DNA of 64,000 nucleotides from Comamonas granuli NBRC 101663 (GCF_000739995.1 NZ_BBJX01000004.1:248001-312000), one strand, 5' to 3'. Shown: positions 48,924 to 60,121, counted from the stretch's first letter. Made by a program: numbers and translations. Notes: a model not told the origin generated them from the sequence alone.

Positions 48924-50017
48924 GCCCCGGCCCCCCGCGTGCGCAGCAGCCCGGCCAGGCTCCACTGGTTGTGGCGCGCCGCCAGCACGCAGGCGCCCAG
49001 CAGCAGCATGCTGCCATGCAGCAGGCCCATGTAGGTGCCCAGGCCCAGCCTGCCGGAGGCCACCCAGCCCTGGCCCAGGGTCATGAAGTTGTAGTACACG
49101 ATGAAGGTGAACAGTGCGAGCATGAGGTTGCCGCTGCGGCTGGCGCGCGGGTTCACGCTCACCAGGCCCAGTGCCAGCAGCACCAGGTTGAAGGCGGCCA
49201 GCGCCAGGCCCAGGCGCCAGCCCAGTTCCGCCAGGTAGACGGGCTGCGGGTCTTCGAGCAGGCGCAGCGTGCTGCGCGTCTTGGCCTGGGACTCGTCGGT
49301 CGCTCCCGCCGGCGCATCGCCGATGCGCGTGCTGTATTCGTCGAACTGGCTCAGCCGCGTGCCCGTGCGGTCGTGCCGTGTCTCCAGGCGCTGGCCCTGG
49401 CTGAGCAGCAGCATACGCTCGCCCCCGCGCACCTCCAAGCGTGCGCTGCGCGCCGAGGTCACGGTTTCGCCCTGCTCGTCGGTGGTCATGATGAACACAT
49501 TGCTCGCCGATTGCGGGTCGGGGCTGTCCTTGTCGATGAAGAACACCCGGCGGCCGTTGGCCGATTCCTGGAATTCGCCGGGGCTGATGCGGTCTATGTC
49601 GCTGCGCTGCTCGTACTGCACGCGCAGCTCCAGGATCTGCCGATTGGCCCAGGGCCACACGCCCACGGACAGCACGGCCACGGCCAGCATCACCGGCCAG
49701 CCAAAGCGCAGCAGGGGTGGCAGCAGGCTGGAGAGCCCGCGCCCGCTAGCGAACCAGATGACCATTTCGCTGTCGCGGTACATGCGCGAGAGCGTGCCCA
49801 CGATGGCGACGAACAGGCTCAGGCTCAGGATGGTGGGCAACTGCCCGAGCACCGTGAAACCCATGACCAGCATCACGTCCGAGGGGCTCACATTGCCGCG
49901 CGCGGCCTGGCCCATGGTGCGGATGAGCATCATGGTCATGACCACGGTGACGAGCACGACCAGGGTGGCGCCGAAGCTGCGCGCAAGCTCTTTGCGGATG
50001 GACGAATCGAATAACAT
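48920..50017 (-). CDS. lptF: LPS export ABC transporter permease LptF
   Basis: A 365-residue partner of LptG with the same plan of three plus three helices around a periplasmic domain (about 115-265). It starts MLFDSSIRKELARSFGATL, typical of LptF, and has the NVSPSDVMLVMGF segment. It is divergent from pepA across 79 bp, the usual arrangement in many proteobacteria. Confidence 0.95.
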   Translation of the reverse strand: MLFDSSIRKELARSFGATLVVLVTVVMTMMLIRTMGQAARGNVSPSDVMLVMGFTVLGQLPTILSLSLFVAIVGTLSRMYRDSEMVIWFASGRGLSSLLPPLLRFGWPVMLAVAVLSVGVWPWANRQILELRVQYEQRSDIDRISPGEFQESANGRRVFFIDKDSPDPQSASNVFIMTTDEQGETVTSARSARLEVRGGERMLLLSQGQRLETRHDRTGTRLSQFDEYSTRIGDAPAGATDESQAKTRSTLRLLEDPQPVYLAELGWRLGLALAAFNLVLLALGLVSVNPRASRSGNLMLALFTFIVYYNFMTLGQGWVASGRLGLGTYMGLLHGSMLLLGACVLAARHNQWSLAGLLRTRGAGA

Positions 50018-50096
50018 CGGCTGAACCCGGCAGGCCCGGGGGCTGGCCGGCAAGGCGCGCCCCGCGGGCATTCCAGGCCGGAACAAAAGGCCGATT

Positions 50097-51605
50097 ATGA
50101 ACTTTGATCTCAAGAGCATGGACCTGGCGCGCGCCGCGCGCGAAAAATGTGACCTGCTGGTGGTGCTGCTGCCCGAGGGCTTTGCGCCGGGCGAGGACGC
50201 ACTGGGCAGCCTGGCCGCGCAGGCCCTGCGCGCCAAGGACGTGCAAACCCAGCCCGGCAAGAGCCTGCACCTGTACCAGGTGCCCGGCGTGGCCGCGCGG
50301 CGCGTGGTGCTGGCGGGTGTGGGCAAGGCCGATGCGCGCGCCGTGCGCCAGGCCCTGGCGGCACTGGCCCCGGTGCTGCGCCAGGGCGCGCCGCGGCATG
50401 CCGTGGTGTGCTTTGCCGGCCCCGCACCGGGCGAGGCCGTCGAGGCCGCCGTGCGTGGCATGACCCACGCCAGCTACGTGTACACCGCCACCAAATCCAA
50501 GCCCGAGGCGCGCACCCTCGCCCGGGTGGTGCTGGGCGTGCCCGATGCGCCCGCGCTGGCCGGCGCGGTCGAGCGCGCGGCCGCGGTGGCCCAGGGCGTG
50601 GAGCTGGCGCGCGAGTGGGGCAACCGCCCGGCCAACCATGCCACGCCCACGCTGCTGGCGCAGGCGGCCAAGGCGCTGGCCAAGCACAAGGGCATCACCT
50701 GCAAGGCGTTGGGCCCGGCGGAGGTGGAGCGCCTGGGCATGCATGCCTTTCTGGCCGTGGCCCAGGGCTCGGCAGAGCCTTTGCGCTTCATCGAATTGCG
50801 GTACAACGGCGCGCCGCGCGCGCAGGCGCCCGTGGTGCTGGTAGGCAAGGGCATCACCTTCGACACCGGGGGCATCTCCATCAAGCCCGCGGCCGAGATG
50901 GACGAAATGAAGTTCGACATGTGCGGCGCCGCCAGCGTGCTGGGGGTGTTCCGTGCCCTGGCCGAGCTGCAGCCGCCGATCAATGTGGTCGGGCTCATTC
51001 CTGCCTGCGAGAACATGCCCGACGGCCGCTCGGTCAAACCTGGCGACGTGGTGCGCAGCATGAGCGGCCAGACCATCGAGATCCTGAACACCGATGCCGA
51101 AGGGCGCCTCGTGCTGTGCGACGCCCTGAGCTATGCGCAGCGCTTCAAGCCGGCGGCCATCATCGACATCGCCACGCTCACCGGGGCCTGCGTCATCGCC
51201 CTGGGCGGGGTGCACAGCGGCCTGTTTGCCAGTGACGACGCCCTGGCCGCGGACCTGCAAGCGGCCGGACAGGCGAGCGACGACCTGTGCTGGCGCATGC
51301 CGCTGGACGAAGATTACGCCGAGGGGCTCAAGACGAATTTCGCCGACGTGGCCAACGTCGCCGGCCGGCCCGCAGGCGCGGTCACGGCCGCCAAGTTCCT
51401 GCAGCGCTTTGCGGGCACGCAGCCCTGGGCGCACCTGGACATCGCCGGCACGGCCTGGAAGGGCGGTGCGGCCAAGGGCGCCACCGGGCGGCCCGTGGGC
51501 CTGCTCGTGCACTACCTGCTGGCGCGCTCCGGTGCAGGCGCCGAGGCCCCGGCCCCGGCCCCGGCCCGCCGGGCGCGCAAGGCGGCCGCCGCGGCCAAGC
51601 CATGA
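50097..51605 (+). CDS. pepA: Leucyl aminopeptidase PepA
   Basis: A 502-residue M17 aminopeptidase. Metal-binding and catalytic motifs are present: GKGITFDTGGISIKP, MKFDMCGAASVLG and NTDAEGRLVLCDAL. It removes N-terminal residues from peptides and can act as a DNA-binding protein in enterobacteria. The last 20 residues are Ala/Pro rich. It overlaps holC by 4 bases, a frequent pairing. Confidence 0.96.
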   Translation: MNFDLKSMDLARAAREKCDLLVVLLPEGFAPGEDALGSLAAQALRAKDVQTQPGKSLHLYQVPGVAARRVVLAGVGKADARAVRQALAALAPVLRQGAPRHAVVCFAGPAPGEAVEAAVRGMTHASYVYTATKSKPEARTLARVVLGVPDAPALAGAVERAAAVAQGVELAREWGNRPANHATPTLLAQAAKALAKHKGITCKALGPAEVERLGMHAFLAVAQGSAEPLRFIELRYNGAPRAQAPVVLVGKGITFDTGGISIKPAAEMDEMKFDMCGAASVLGVFRALAELQPPINVVGLIPACENMPDGRSVKPGDVVRSMSGQTIEILNTDAEGRLVLCDALSYAQRFKPAAIIDIATLTGACVIALGGVHSGLFASDDALAADLQAAGQASDDLCWRMPLDEDYAEGLKTNFADVANVAGRPAGAVTAAKFLQRFAGTQPWAHLDIAGTAWKGGAAKGATGRPVGLLVHYLLARSGAGAEAPAPAPARRARKAAAAAKP

Positions 51606-52036
51606 CGCAGATCGACTTCCATACCGGCGTGCCAGACCGCCTGGCCCATGCCTGCCGCGTGGCCCGCAAGGCCCTGCGCAGCGGCCGGCACCTGGTCATC
51701 AGCGCTCCGGAGGCGCTCTTGCGGGACATGGACCGCATGCTCTGGAACATGGCGCCGCACGACTTTGTTGCCCATTGCCGCGCCGACGCCGCCGCGCAGA
51801 TGCTGGAGGTCTCGCCCATCGTGCTGGCGCTGCCCGGCCAGGAGGTGGCGCGGCACGAGGTGCTGCTCAACCTCGACGACGAAATTGCGCCGGGCTACGC
51901 GGCCTACGGCCAGGTGGTCGAAGTCGTCAGTGCCCACGACCCGGCCGACCTGCACCATGCCCGCCAGCGCTGGAAGCGCTACCGGGAGCTGGGGCATGAC
52001 CCCGTGCGCCACGACCTGCACCAGGAGTCCGGATGA
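51602..52036 (+). CDS. holC: DNA polymerase III subunit chi
   Basis: A 144-residue HolC protein, which links the clamp loader to single-strand binding protein. The start TQIDFHTGVPDRLAHACRVARKAL and VLLNL-like strand before the C-terminal RWKRYRELGHDPVRHDL are family features. It overlaps pepA and the next gene by 4 bases each. Confidence 0.93.
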   Translation: MTQIDFHTGVPDRLAHACRVARKALRSGRHLVISAPEALLRDMDRMLWNMAPHDFVAHCRADAAAQMLEVSPIVLALPGQEVARHEVLLNLDDEIAPGYAAYGQVVEVVSAHDPADLHHARQRWKRYRELGHDPVRHDLHQESG

Positions 52037-52506
52037 CCATGCCTCCACCGGGCGGCGCAGCGCGCACGCCGCCGCGCTTTGTTCCCACCCTGACCGAGGT
52101 GGTGGCCGAGGGTTCCGGTGCGCCGCCGGCCCCGCCCGGCCCGGCACCTGCGCCCGCAGCCGCGCCGCGGCCCGTGGCGCCCCCGCAACAGCCCGCAGCC
52201 GTGTCCGGCGTCTCGCGCGGCACCTCCGTGCTGCCGCCGCCGGCCGCGGCGGTACGCGCCCTGCAGCCGGGTGGCGTAGCGGTTCGGCCGGTGCCCGAGG
52301 GTTTCGAGGAAATGATGGTGCACCGCGTGATGCAGCGCGTCGATGTGCTCCTGGAAAAGCGCCTGCGCGAGGCCATCGCCCAGGTGGTGCAGGAGCAGAC
52401 GCGCTCCATCCTGCCGCGGCTGCGCGAGGAGGTCGAATCCGTCGTGCGCCAGTCGGTCTACGAGGCCGTGGCCGATGAGCTGGCCAGCCACACGGGCGCG
52501 CCTTGA
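52033..52506 (+). CDS. Hypothetical protein downstream of holC
   Basis: A 157-residue protein of unknown function. The first 95 residues are rich in Pro and Ala; the last 60 form a probable amphipathic helical region (MMVHRVMQRVDVLLEKRLRE, then VEQ-like heptads to the end). No signal peptide. ATG overlaps holC by 4 bases and follows aggag, so it is very probably translated with the replication gene. It might act with the polymerase, but only the location supports that. Confidence 0.7.
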   Translation: MTMPPPGGAARTPPRFVPTLTEVVAEGSGAPPAPPGPAPAPAAAPRPVAPPQQPAAVSGVSRGTSVLPPPAAAVRALQPGGVAVRPVPEGFEEMMVHRVMQRVDVLLEKRLREAIAQVVQEQTRSILPRLREEVESVVRQSVYEAVADELASHTGAP

Positions 52507-52653
52507 GCCAGGCGCCTTGCCGCCCTTGCCACGCTTAATTTTTTCTTATGCTTATCGTGTTCCCTAGTATTTCGGGTCCCGAATCTGCGGTAACTTCGCG
52601 CCCGTTGAGAAAAACATAATCATCTCAGCGTCCATTCTTTACTGGAGAATCCT

Positions 52654-53781
52654 ATGCAATTGAAGTTGAAACTGACCGTAGCGGCTGCTATCGCGGCTGT
52701 GGCTGGCATGGCCTTTGCACAAGAACAGGTCGTCAAGATCGGTCACGTGGCACCCGTGTCCGGTGCCCAGGCCCACTACGGCAAGGACAACGAAAACGGC
52801 GCACGCATGGCCATTGAAGATCTCAATGCCCAGGGCGTGACGATCGGTGGCAAGAAGATCAAGTTCGAGCTGCAGGCCGAAGACGATGCTTCCGATCCCA
52901 AGCAGGGTACGGCAGCCGCCCAGAAGCTGTGCGACTCCAAGGTCGCTGGCGTGGTGGGCCACCTGAACTCGGGCACCACCATCCCCGCGTCCAAGGTGTA
53001 CCACGATTGCGGCGTTCCCATGATCACGGGCGCAGCCACCAACCCCGGCCTGATGAAGCCCGGCTACAAGAACGTGTTCCGCATCATCGCCAACGACAAC
53101 GCCCTGGGCGCTGCGCTGGCCGTGTATGCCGCCGACACGCTCAAGCTCAAGACTGTGGCTGTGGTCGACGACCGCACGGCCTACGGCCAGGGCCTGGCTG
53201 CCGTGTTCAAGAAGGTGGCCCAGGAAAAGGGCATGAAGGTGGTGGATGACCAGTTCACCAACGACAAGGCCACCGACTTCATGGCCATCCTGACCTCCAT
53301 CAAGTCCAAGAACCCGGACGCCATCTTCTTCGGCGGCATGGACCCCCAGGCCGGCCCGATGCTGCGCCAGATGGAACAGCTTGGCATGGGCAAGGTCAAG
53401 TATTTCGGCGGCGACGGCGTCTGCACGTCCGAGATCGCCAAGCTGGCTGCCGGTGCCAAGACCCTGGAAAACGTGGTCTGCGCCGAGGGCGGTGCCTCGC
53501 TGGCCAAGATGCCCGGCGGCACGGAGTGGAAGAAGCGCTACGACGCCAAGTACCCTGGCCAGTTCCAGGTCTACAGCCCCTACACCTATGACGCCACGAT
53601 GCTGATCGCGGACGCCATGAAGCGTGCCAACTCCGTCGATCCCAAGGTCTACCTGCCCGAGCTGGCCAAGTCCAGCTACAACGGCGTGACCGCCAAGATC
53701 TCCTTCGAGCCCACTGGCGAGATGAAGAACCCCGCCTACACCCTGTACGTGTACAAGGAAGGCAAGAAGGTCCCCCTCTGA
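52654..53781 (+). CDS. HAAT-type ABC transporter substrate-binding protein (LivK-like)
   Basis: A 375-residue periplasmic binding protein with a signal ending GMAFA-QEQ. The mature part (VKIGHVAPVSGAQAHYGKD, GHLNSGTTIPASKVY) is typical of true branched-chain amino acid binding proteins of the LIV type. Codon use favours the high-expression pattern, and a strong terminator follows. No permease genes are adjacent, so it probably works with a transporter elsewhere. The 147-bp leader is AT-rich (tta-rich) and should hold its promoter. Confidence 0.92.
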   Translation: MQLKLKLTVAAAIAAVAGMAFAQEQVVKIGHVAPVSGAQAHYGKDNENGARMAIEDLNAQGVTIGGKKIKFELQAEDDASDPKQGTAAAQKLCDSKVAGVVGHLNSGTTIPASKVYHDCGVPMITGAATNPGLMKPGYKNVFRIIANDNALGAALAVYAADTLKLKTVAVVDDRTAYGQGLAAVFKKVAQEKGMKVVDDQFTNDKATDFMAILTSIKSKNPDAIFFGGMDPQAGPMLRQMEQLGMGKVKYFGGDGVCTSEIAKLAAGAKTLENVVCAEGGASLAKMPGGTEWKKRYDAKYPGQFQVYSPYTYDATMLIADAMKRANSVDPKVYLPELAKSSYNGVTAKISFEPTGEMKNPAYTLYVYKEGKKVPL

Positions 53782-53825
53782 TCTGAGAAGGGGATGGCAC
53801 GCCGGCAGCCCTGCCGGTGTGCGCC

Positions 53826-53863
53826 AAAACAGCAAGGCCTCCCGCGGGAGGCCTTGCTGTTTT
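53826..53863 (+). terminator. Strong intrinsic terminator
   Basis: A near-perfect stem of about 17 bp (53826-53842 and 53847-53863) with a 4-base loop. It has four A at its left base and four T at its right, so it can serve both directions: the binding-protein gene and the convergent dehydrogenase. Confidence 0.92.
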
Positions 53864-53883
53864 CCGGGAGGCAGCGTGACGGA

Positions 53884-54900
53884 TCAGCGCCGCACCTGCA
53901 GCGCCCCCGGGTTGATGATGTTGGTCGGCGTGCCCTTGAGGAAATTCACCACGTTGTCGAAGGCGGCACCGAAGAACAGCTCGTAGTTGTCCTGCTCCAC
54001 ATAGCCGATGTGCGGCGTGCAGATGCAGTTTTCCAGCCGCAGCAGGGCATGCCCCTGCAGGATGGGTTCGCTCTCGAAGACATCGACCGCCGCCATGCCC
54101 GGGCGGCCGCGGTTGAGCGCCGCGATCAGGGCGTCGGGCTCGATGAGCTCGGCGCGCGAGGTGTTCACCAGCAGCGCCGTGGGCTTCATGCACGAGAGCG
54201 TCTCCAGCGTGAGGATGCCGCGCGTGGCCTCGGACAGGCGCAGGTGCAGCGAGAGCACGTCGCATTGCGAGAAAAAGTCGGCGCAGGTGCTGGCGACCTG
54301 GTAGCCGTCGGTCAGAGCGCGCGCGCGCGAGGCCTCGCTGCCCCAGATGCGCACGTTCATGCCGAACGCCCTGCCGTAGGTGGCCACGATCTGGCCGATC
54401 TGGCCGTAGCCCCAGATGCCCAGGGTCTTGCCGCGCAGCACGCTGCCGATGCCGAAGTTGGGCGGCATGCCCGCAGCCTTCAGGCCCGATTGCTGCCAGG
54501 CTCCGTGCTTGAGGTTGGCGATGTACTGCGGCAGGCGCCGCATGGCCGCCATGATCAGGGCCCAGGTGAGCTCCGCCGTGGCCACGGGCGAGCCCACGCC
54601 TTCGGCCACGGCAATGCCGCGCTCGGTGCAGGCGGCGATGTCGATGTGCGGCCCGGCCCGGCCGGTCTGGGAGATGAGCTTGAGCCGGGGAAGCTTTTCG
54701 ATGAGCTGGCGCGTGATCTGCGTGCGCTCGCGGATCAGCACGATGACGTCGGCGTCGCGCAGGCGCACGGAGAGTTGCCCCAGCCCCTTGACTGTATTGG
54801 TGTAGACCTTGGCGGAATAGGCGTCGAGACGAGAGGCGCAATGCAGCTTGCGCACTGCGTCCTGATAGTCATCGAGGATCACAATGTTCATGGCCGCCAT
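53884..54900 (-). CDS. D-isomer-specific 2-hydroxyacid dehydrogenase family protein
   Basis: A 338-residue NAD-dependent enzyme. The Rossmann motif GIWGYGQIGQ, the catalytic Arg in NTSRAELI, the Glu in DVFESEP, and the His in TPHIGYV are present. It reduces a 2-oxo acid or oxidises a 2-hydroxy acid. The start could be ATG 54900 or 54891; the second gives the more common MNIVILDDYQDAV. Genes upstream and downstream do not suggest a substrate. Confidence 0.9.
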   Translation of the reverse strand: MAAMNIVILDDYQDAVRKLHCASRLDAYSAKVYTNTVKGLGQLSVRLRDADVIVLIRERTQITRQLIEKLPRLKLISQTGRAGPHIDIAACTERGIAVAEGVGSPVATAELTWALIMAAMRRLPQYIANLKHGAWQQSGLKAAGMPPNFGIGSVLRGKTLGIWGYGQIGQIVATYGRAFGMNVRIWGSEASRARALTDGYQVASTCADFFSQCDVLSLHLRLSEATRGILTLETLSCMKPTALLVNTSRAELIEPDALIAALNRGRPGMAAVDVFESEPILQGHALLRLENCICTPHIGYVEQDNYELFFGAAFDNVVNFLKGTPTNIINPGALQVRR

Positions 54901-55018
54901 TGTGCCTTGGGTGCGCTGCCCGGCCTATGCAACCAGCGGTAAACGCAGGCCTTGCAGGTCGGGCTTGCAGGGGGGCAGAGCCCCGGCCACGGGTGCCGGC
55001 GGCCCCTTCAGCCGCCCT

Positions 55019-55360
55019 TCAGAGGCGCTGCTCGTGCGCGGCCAGGCGCTCGAGCTCCGCACACACGTCGGCCATGCGCCCGGCGATCACCATGCGGCCG
55101 CTCGGGCCCGTGTGGCAGCGCAGGGCGCGTTGGCGGCCAGGGGCGCTGGGCAGGCTCTCGCGCGGCGCCTGCACCGGCCCCTGCCAGACGCGTGCCGCGC
55201 GCGGCAGGGCGCCGTGTGCCAGGGGCGCTGGCCCGGGCATGGGCCGGTGGGGCGGGCGCAGGGGCTCGCGGGCGGGGTGGGTTTGCAGGCCCTTCCACCA
55301 GCGCTGCAGGCCCAGCAGGCGGCGGGGCAGGACGGACGATGCCAGCAGGATGATTCCCAT
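55019..55360 (-). CDS. Hypothetical protein, basic and Pro/Arg rich
   Basis: A 113-residue protein. It starts with a hydrophobic segment (MGIILLASSVLPRRLLGL), continues with a Pro/Arg-rich middle, and ends with a more regular helical part (MVIAGRMADVCAELERLAAHE). ATG at 55360 follows ggag. No family recognised. It is near lexA on the same strand, 122 bp downstream of the lexA stop. The high-GC sequence allows many open frames, so it needs expression evidence. Confidence 0.5.
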   Translation of the reverse strand: MGIILLASSVLPRRLLGLQRWWKGLQTHPAREPLRPPHRPMPGPAPLAHGALPRAARVWQGPVQAPRESLPSAPGRQRALRCHTGPSGRMVIAGRMADVCAELERLAAHEQRL

Positions 55361-55482
55361 ACGAAAACTCCAGAGATCAAGGTTGAACACTGGCAGGATT
55401 GCAGGGAAGGCGCTGCCCCAGGGCCGTGGGCCATAGGAGGCCGCACGAGCGCCCGCCACCTGGGGCCGCGCAGGATGCCAGG

Positions 55483-56157
55483 CTACATGAGCATGGTGTT
55501 GCGGATCAGGCCCACCGCCAGGCCTTCGATGGCGAAGGACTCGCCGGGCTGCACCACGATGACGGGGTAGTCGGGATTTTCGGGCAGCAATTCGATGCCC
55601 TGGGCCGTGCGGCGCAGGCGCTTGACGGTCACGTCATCGCCCAGGCGGGCGACGACGATCTGGCCGTTGCGCGCCTCGTGGGCGACTTTCACGGCGAGCA
55701 GGTCGCCGTCCATGATGCCGGCGTCGCGCATGGACATGCCGCGCACCTTGAGCAGGTAGTCAGGTTTGTGCTGGAACAGGCTTTCTTCCACGCAGTAGGA
55801 CTGCTCCACGTGTTCCTGGGCGAGAATCGGGGAGCCTGCCGCCACCCGGCCCACCAGGGGCAGCACCAGTTGCGTGAGCCCGGGGATGGGCAGGTGGTAC
55901 TGGGTGCCGCGCGCGGCATTGATGGAGCGCACCGTCTCGCCGCGCAGGCGGATGCCGCGCGAGGTGCCGCTGACCAGTTCGATCACGCCCTTGCGCGCCA
56001 GGGCCTGCAGATGCTCTTCGGCGGCGTTGGCGGATTTGAAGCCCAGTTCGGCCGCGATCTCGGCGCGCGTGGGCGGTGCGCCGGTGCGGGCGATGGCGTT
56101 CTGGATCAGGTCCAGGATCTGCTGTTGGCGGGCGGTGAGCTTGGGACTGTTGAGCAT
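55483..56157 (-). CDS. lexA: SOS response repressor LexA
   Basis: A 224-residue LexA. The N-terminal winged helix (residues 1-75, [14 protein letters not shown]) binds the SOS box; the C-terminal S24 domain has the cleavage site Ala107-Gly108, the nucleophile Ser142 and Lys179. The 37-residue spacing between these equals that in E. coli LexA. A CTG-N10-CAG box lies 42 bp upstream of the ATG, fitting autoregulation. Confidence 0.97.
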   Translation of the reverse strand: MLNSPKLTARQQQILDLIQNAIARTGAPPTRAEIAAELGFKSANAAEEHLQALARKGVIELVSGTSRGIRLRGETVRSINAARGTQYHLPIPGLTQLVLPLVGRVAAGSPILAQEHVEQSYCVEESLFQHKPDYLLKVRGMSMRDAGIMDGDLLAVKVAHEARNGQIVVARLGDDVTVKRLRRTAQGIELLPENPDYPVIVVQPGESFAIEGLAVGLIRNTMLM

Positions 56158-56199
56158 GAGGGGCTCCGGCGCTTTCGGGGCTGTCGTTTAATACAGTAT

Positions 56200-56215
56200 C
56201 TGTATTTTTAACCAG
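56200..56215. promoter_or_regulatory. LexA binding site (SOS box)
   Basis: The sequence ctgtatttttaaccag fits CTG-N10-CAG exactly. It lies between lexA (starting at 56157, leftward) and the asparaginase gene (56227, rightward). An overlapping palindrome, atacagtatctgtat (56191-56205), adds symmetry. The site is 11 bp before the asparaginase start, so it could also affect that gene. Confidence 0.85.
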
Positions 56216-56226
56216 TTTCTCGGGGG

Positions 56227-57195
56227 ATGCAAGTGGACACGCAAAAAATCGTCGTGCTGGGCACGGGAGGCACGATCGCCGGACGCGCCCAGGCGGCGGG
56301 CGACAACGTGGGCTATGTGGCGGGGGAGGTCGGGGTGCAGGCGCTGGTCGATGCCGTGCCCGGGCTGGCACAGGCGGCCGGCGGTGCCCTCGCGGCCGAG
56401 CAGGTCGCGCAGATCGACAGCAAGGACATGGACGGCGCCGTGTGGCTGGCGCTGGCGCAGCGCGTGCAGGCGCATCTGGGCGACCCGGCGGTGCGCGCCG
56501 TGGTGGTGACGCATGGCACGGACACCGTGGAGGAGACGGCGTGGTTTTTGCACTGCGTGCTCGCCGCACACAAGCCGGTGGTGCTGACCTGCGCCATGCG
56601 GCCGGCCACGGCCGTGACACCCGACGGCCCGCAGAACCTGCTCGACGCCATGGCCGTGGCGCGTGCGCCCGGCGCACGCGGTGTGCTGGTGGTCTGCGCC
56701 GGCGCGCTGCATGGCGCGCGTGCGGTGCAGAAGGTGCATCCCTACCGTGTCGATGCGTTTGCTTCGGGCGAGGCCGGGCCGCTGGGCTGGGTCGAGGAGG
56801 GGCAGGTGCGTTTGGCCCAGGATTGGCCATCAGCGCCCGATGGGTGGGCGCAAGCAGCTCTCGAAAAGATAGCAAATGGCGCGCCCTGGCCGCGCGTGGA
56901 GATTCTGACCAGCCACGCCGGGGCCACGGGGGCGGTGGCCGATGCGCTGGTGCGCGACGGGGTGCAGGGCCTGGTGGTGGCGGCGACGGGCAACGGCACT
57001 GTGCACCATGCGCTGGAGGCCGCGCTGCTGCGCGCCCAGCAGGCCGGCGTGGCCGTGCGCCTGACCACGCGCTGCGCGCTGGGGCAGGTGGTGCCGCGCG
57101 CCGGTGCCCCGCTGCCGCTGGCCCGGGGGCTCAGCCCGGTCAAGGCCCGCATCGCCCTGCTGCTCGAACTGCTGGGCGCGCCGGCGCCGCAGTGA
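56227..57195 (+). CDS. Asparaginase
   Basis: A 322-residue L-asparaginase-type amidohydrolase. GTGGTIAG at the N-terminus holds the first nucleophile Thr, and THGTDTVEETA the second Thr and catalytic Asp. No signal peptide is present, so it should act in the cytosol. Residues of about 199-217 (WPSAPDGWAQAALEKIANG) are encoded by a copy of the dispersed repeat, in a loop between strand segments. It is divergent from lexA and shares its upstream region. Confidence 0.93.
   Translation: MQVDTQKIVVLGTGGTIAGRAQAAGDNVGYVAGEVGVQALVDAVPGLAQAAGGALAAEQVAQIDSKDMDGAVWLALAQRVQAHLGDPAVRAVVVTHGTDTVEETAWFLHCVLAAHKPVVLTCAMRPATAVTPDGPQNLLDAMAVARAPGARGVLVVCAGALHGARAVQKVHPYRVDAFASGEAGPLGWVEEGQVRLAQDWPSAPDGWAQAALEKIANGAPWPRVEILTSHAGATGAVADALVRDGVQGLVVAATGNGTVHHALEAALLRAQQAGVAVRLTTRCALGQVVPRAGAPLPLARGLSPVKARIALLLELLGAPAPQ
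56822..56875 (+). repeat. Dispersed repeat copy inside the asparaginase gene, in frame
   Basis: The segment has cagcgc, then gcgcaagcagctctcgaaaa and gatagcaaa; it aligns over its full length to the copy at 37225. The reading frame through aagcagct-to-agata is the same as in the tex copy, giving A-(I/L)-E-K-I in both proteins. Confidence 0.75.
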
Positions 57196-57224
57196 TGCGG
57201 CGTGCCCGCGGCGGCGCTGGCGGC

Positions 57225-57253
57225 AAAAAAAGAAAGCCCCGCAGGTGCGGGGC
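57225..57253 (-). terminator. Intrinsic terminator for adk
   Basis: On the minus strand the hairpin gccccgc / gcggggc (57236-57242 and 57247-57253) has a 4-base loop and is followed by a T-rich run (tttcttttttt). It lies just past the adk stop and also falls after the convergent asparaginase stop. Confidence 0.88.
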
Positions 57254-57275
57254 GCTGGGGTGGGCAGGCGCTTTC

Positions 57276-59043
<1,768 letters not shown>

Positions 59044-59064
59044 GGCAGCGCGCGGGGGGAAGGA

Positions 59065-60114
59065 TCAGGAGCGCGATGATAGCGAGCCCGCGCGGGCGAG
59101 CCGTGTATCGAGCGCGGCAAAAAACGCCGCATCGATGTCCACCTGCAGCGGCACGGCCAGCGCATCGGGGTGGCGCGGCCAGAGCTTGGTGGCGTCTTTT
59201 TCAGTACAAATCAGCGTGTAGGGTTTGTCAACAGGGCGCTGCCAGCTATCGAAATCATAGTGATCGGGTAGGGCCTGCATGCGCTCGGGGGCCAGCCCCT
59301 GCTGGCGCAGCAGGGCAAAAAAATCCTCCGGCCGGGCGATGCCTGCCACGGCCAGCAGCGGCTGGCCTTGCAGGTGCTGCAGGGGAACGGGCGTGCCGTC
59401 GCTGCGCAGGGCGTGGGCGGCCAGGCGGCGCTGCATGGCGAACGCGGGGGCGCTGCCCGCCGGGGCGGCGCCCGCGTGCACGACCAGGTCCACCGGGCGC
59501 GGCCAGGGCTCGCGCAGCGGGCCCGCGGGCAGCAGCCAGCCATTGCCCGTGCCCTGGTCGCTGAAGACGCAGACCTCGATGTCGCGCGCCAGCGCCAGGT
59601 GCTGCAGGCCGTCGTCGCAGACGATGACGTCGGTCCGGGGGTGGCGCGTACGCAGCGCCTGCGCGGCGGCCACGCGCTGGCGGGCCACGAAGACGGGCAC
59701 CTGGCAGCCGCGGGCGATCAACAGCGGCTCGTCGCCCACGTCCGCGGCCGGGCTGTGGGCCTGCACCTCGCGGCAATCGGCCGTGCGCCGCCCGTAGCCG
59801 CGCGCGACCACGCCCGGGTGCCAGCCGCGCGCCTGCAGGTGGCGCACCACGGCCATGACCACGGGGGTCTTGCCCGCGCCGCCGGCCACCACGTTGCCGA
59901 TCACGATGACGGGCAGGCCCGGGTGCTGCGCGCGCAGCACGCCCGCGCCGTACAGCCCGCGGCGCAGCCGCACCAGCAGGCCCATGGCCAGCGCCAGCGG
60001 CCACAGCAGCCAGGCCAGCGGGCCGCGCCGCTGCCAGGCGCGCTGCAGCAGCGGGCCAGCGGCGGTGGAGTCCGGGGGCGCGGGGGAGGGCGGCTGCGGC
60101 GCGGCGGCAGCCAT
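59065..60114 (-). CDS. lpxK: Tetraacyldisaccharide 4-prime-kinase LpxK
   Basis: A 349-residue membrane-associated kinase that phosphorylates lipid A disaccharide. The P-loop is [11 protein letters not shown], followed by [17 protein letters not shown] and [12 protein letters not shown] hydrophobic helix near residues 30-55 suits membrane contact. Residues of about 284-303 ([20 protein letters not shown]) are encoded by a copy of the dispersed repeat in the opposite orientation. The Trm112-like gene follows 21 bp later. Confidence 0.95.
   Translation of the reverse strand: MAAAAPQPPSPAPPDSTAAGPLLQRAWQRRGPLAWLLWPLALAMGLLVRLRRGLYGAGVLRAQHPGLPVIVIGNVVAGGAGKTPVVMAVVRHLQARGWHPGVVARGYGRRTADCREVQAHSPAADVGDEPLLIARGCQVPVFVARQRVAAAQALRTRHPRTDVIVCDDGLQHLALARDIEVCVFSDQGTGNGWLLPAGPLREPWPRPVDLVVHAGAAPAGSAPAFAMQRRLAAHALRSDGTPVPLQHLQGQPLLAVAGIARPEDFFALLRQQGLAPERMQALPDHYDFDSWQRPVDKPYTLICTEKDATKLWPRHPDALAVPLQVDIDAAFFAALDTRLARAGSLSSRS
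59204..59262 (+). repeat. Dispersed repeat copy inside lpxK
   Basis: The plus strand reads gtacaaatcagcgtgtaggg, then caacagggcgctgccagcta and tcgaaatcatagtg. The core and both ends match the family. It is antisense to lpxK and is read through without stops. Confidence 0.65.
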
Positions 60115-60121
60115 GGTGGCG

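Noticed and set aside
52507-52653. Possible -35/-10 pair before the LivK-like gene
   Set aside because: Several AT-rich hexamers exist, but none combines good matches with 16-18 bp spacing, so no site is listed.
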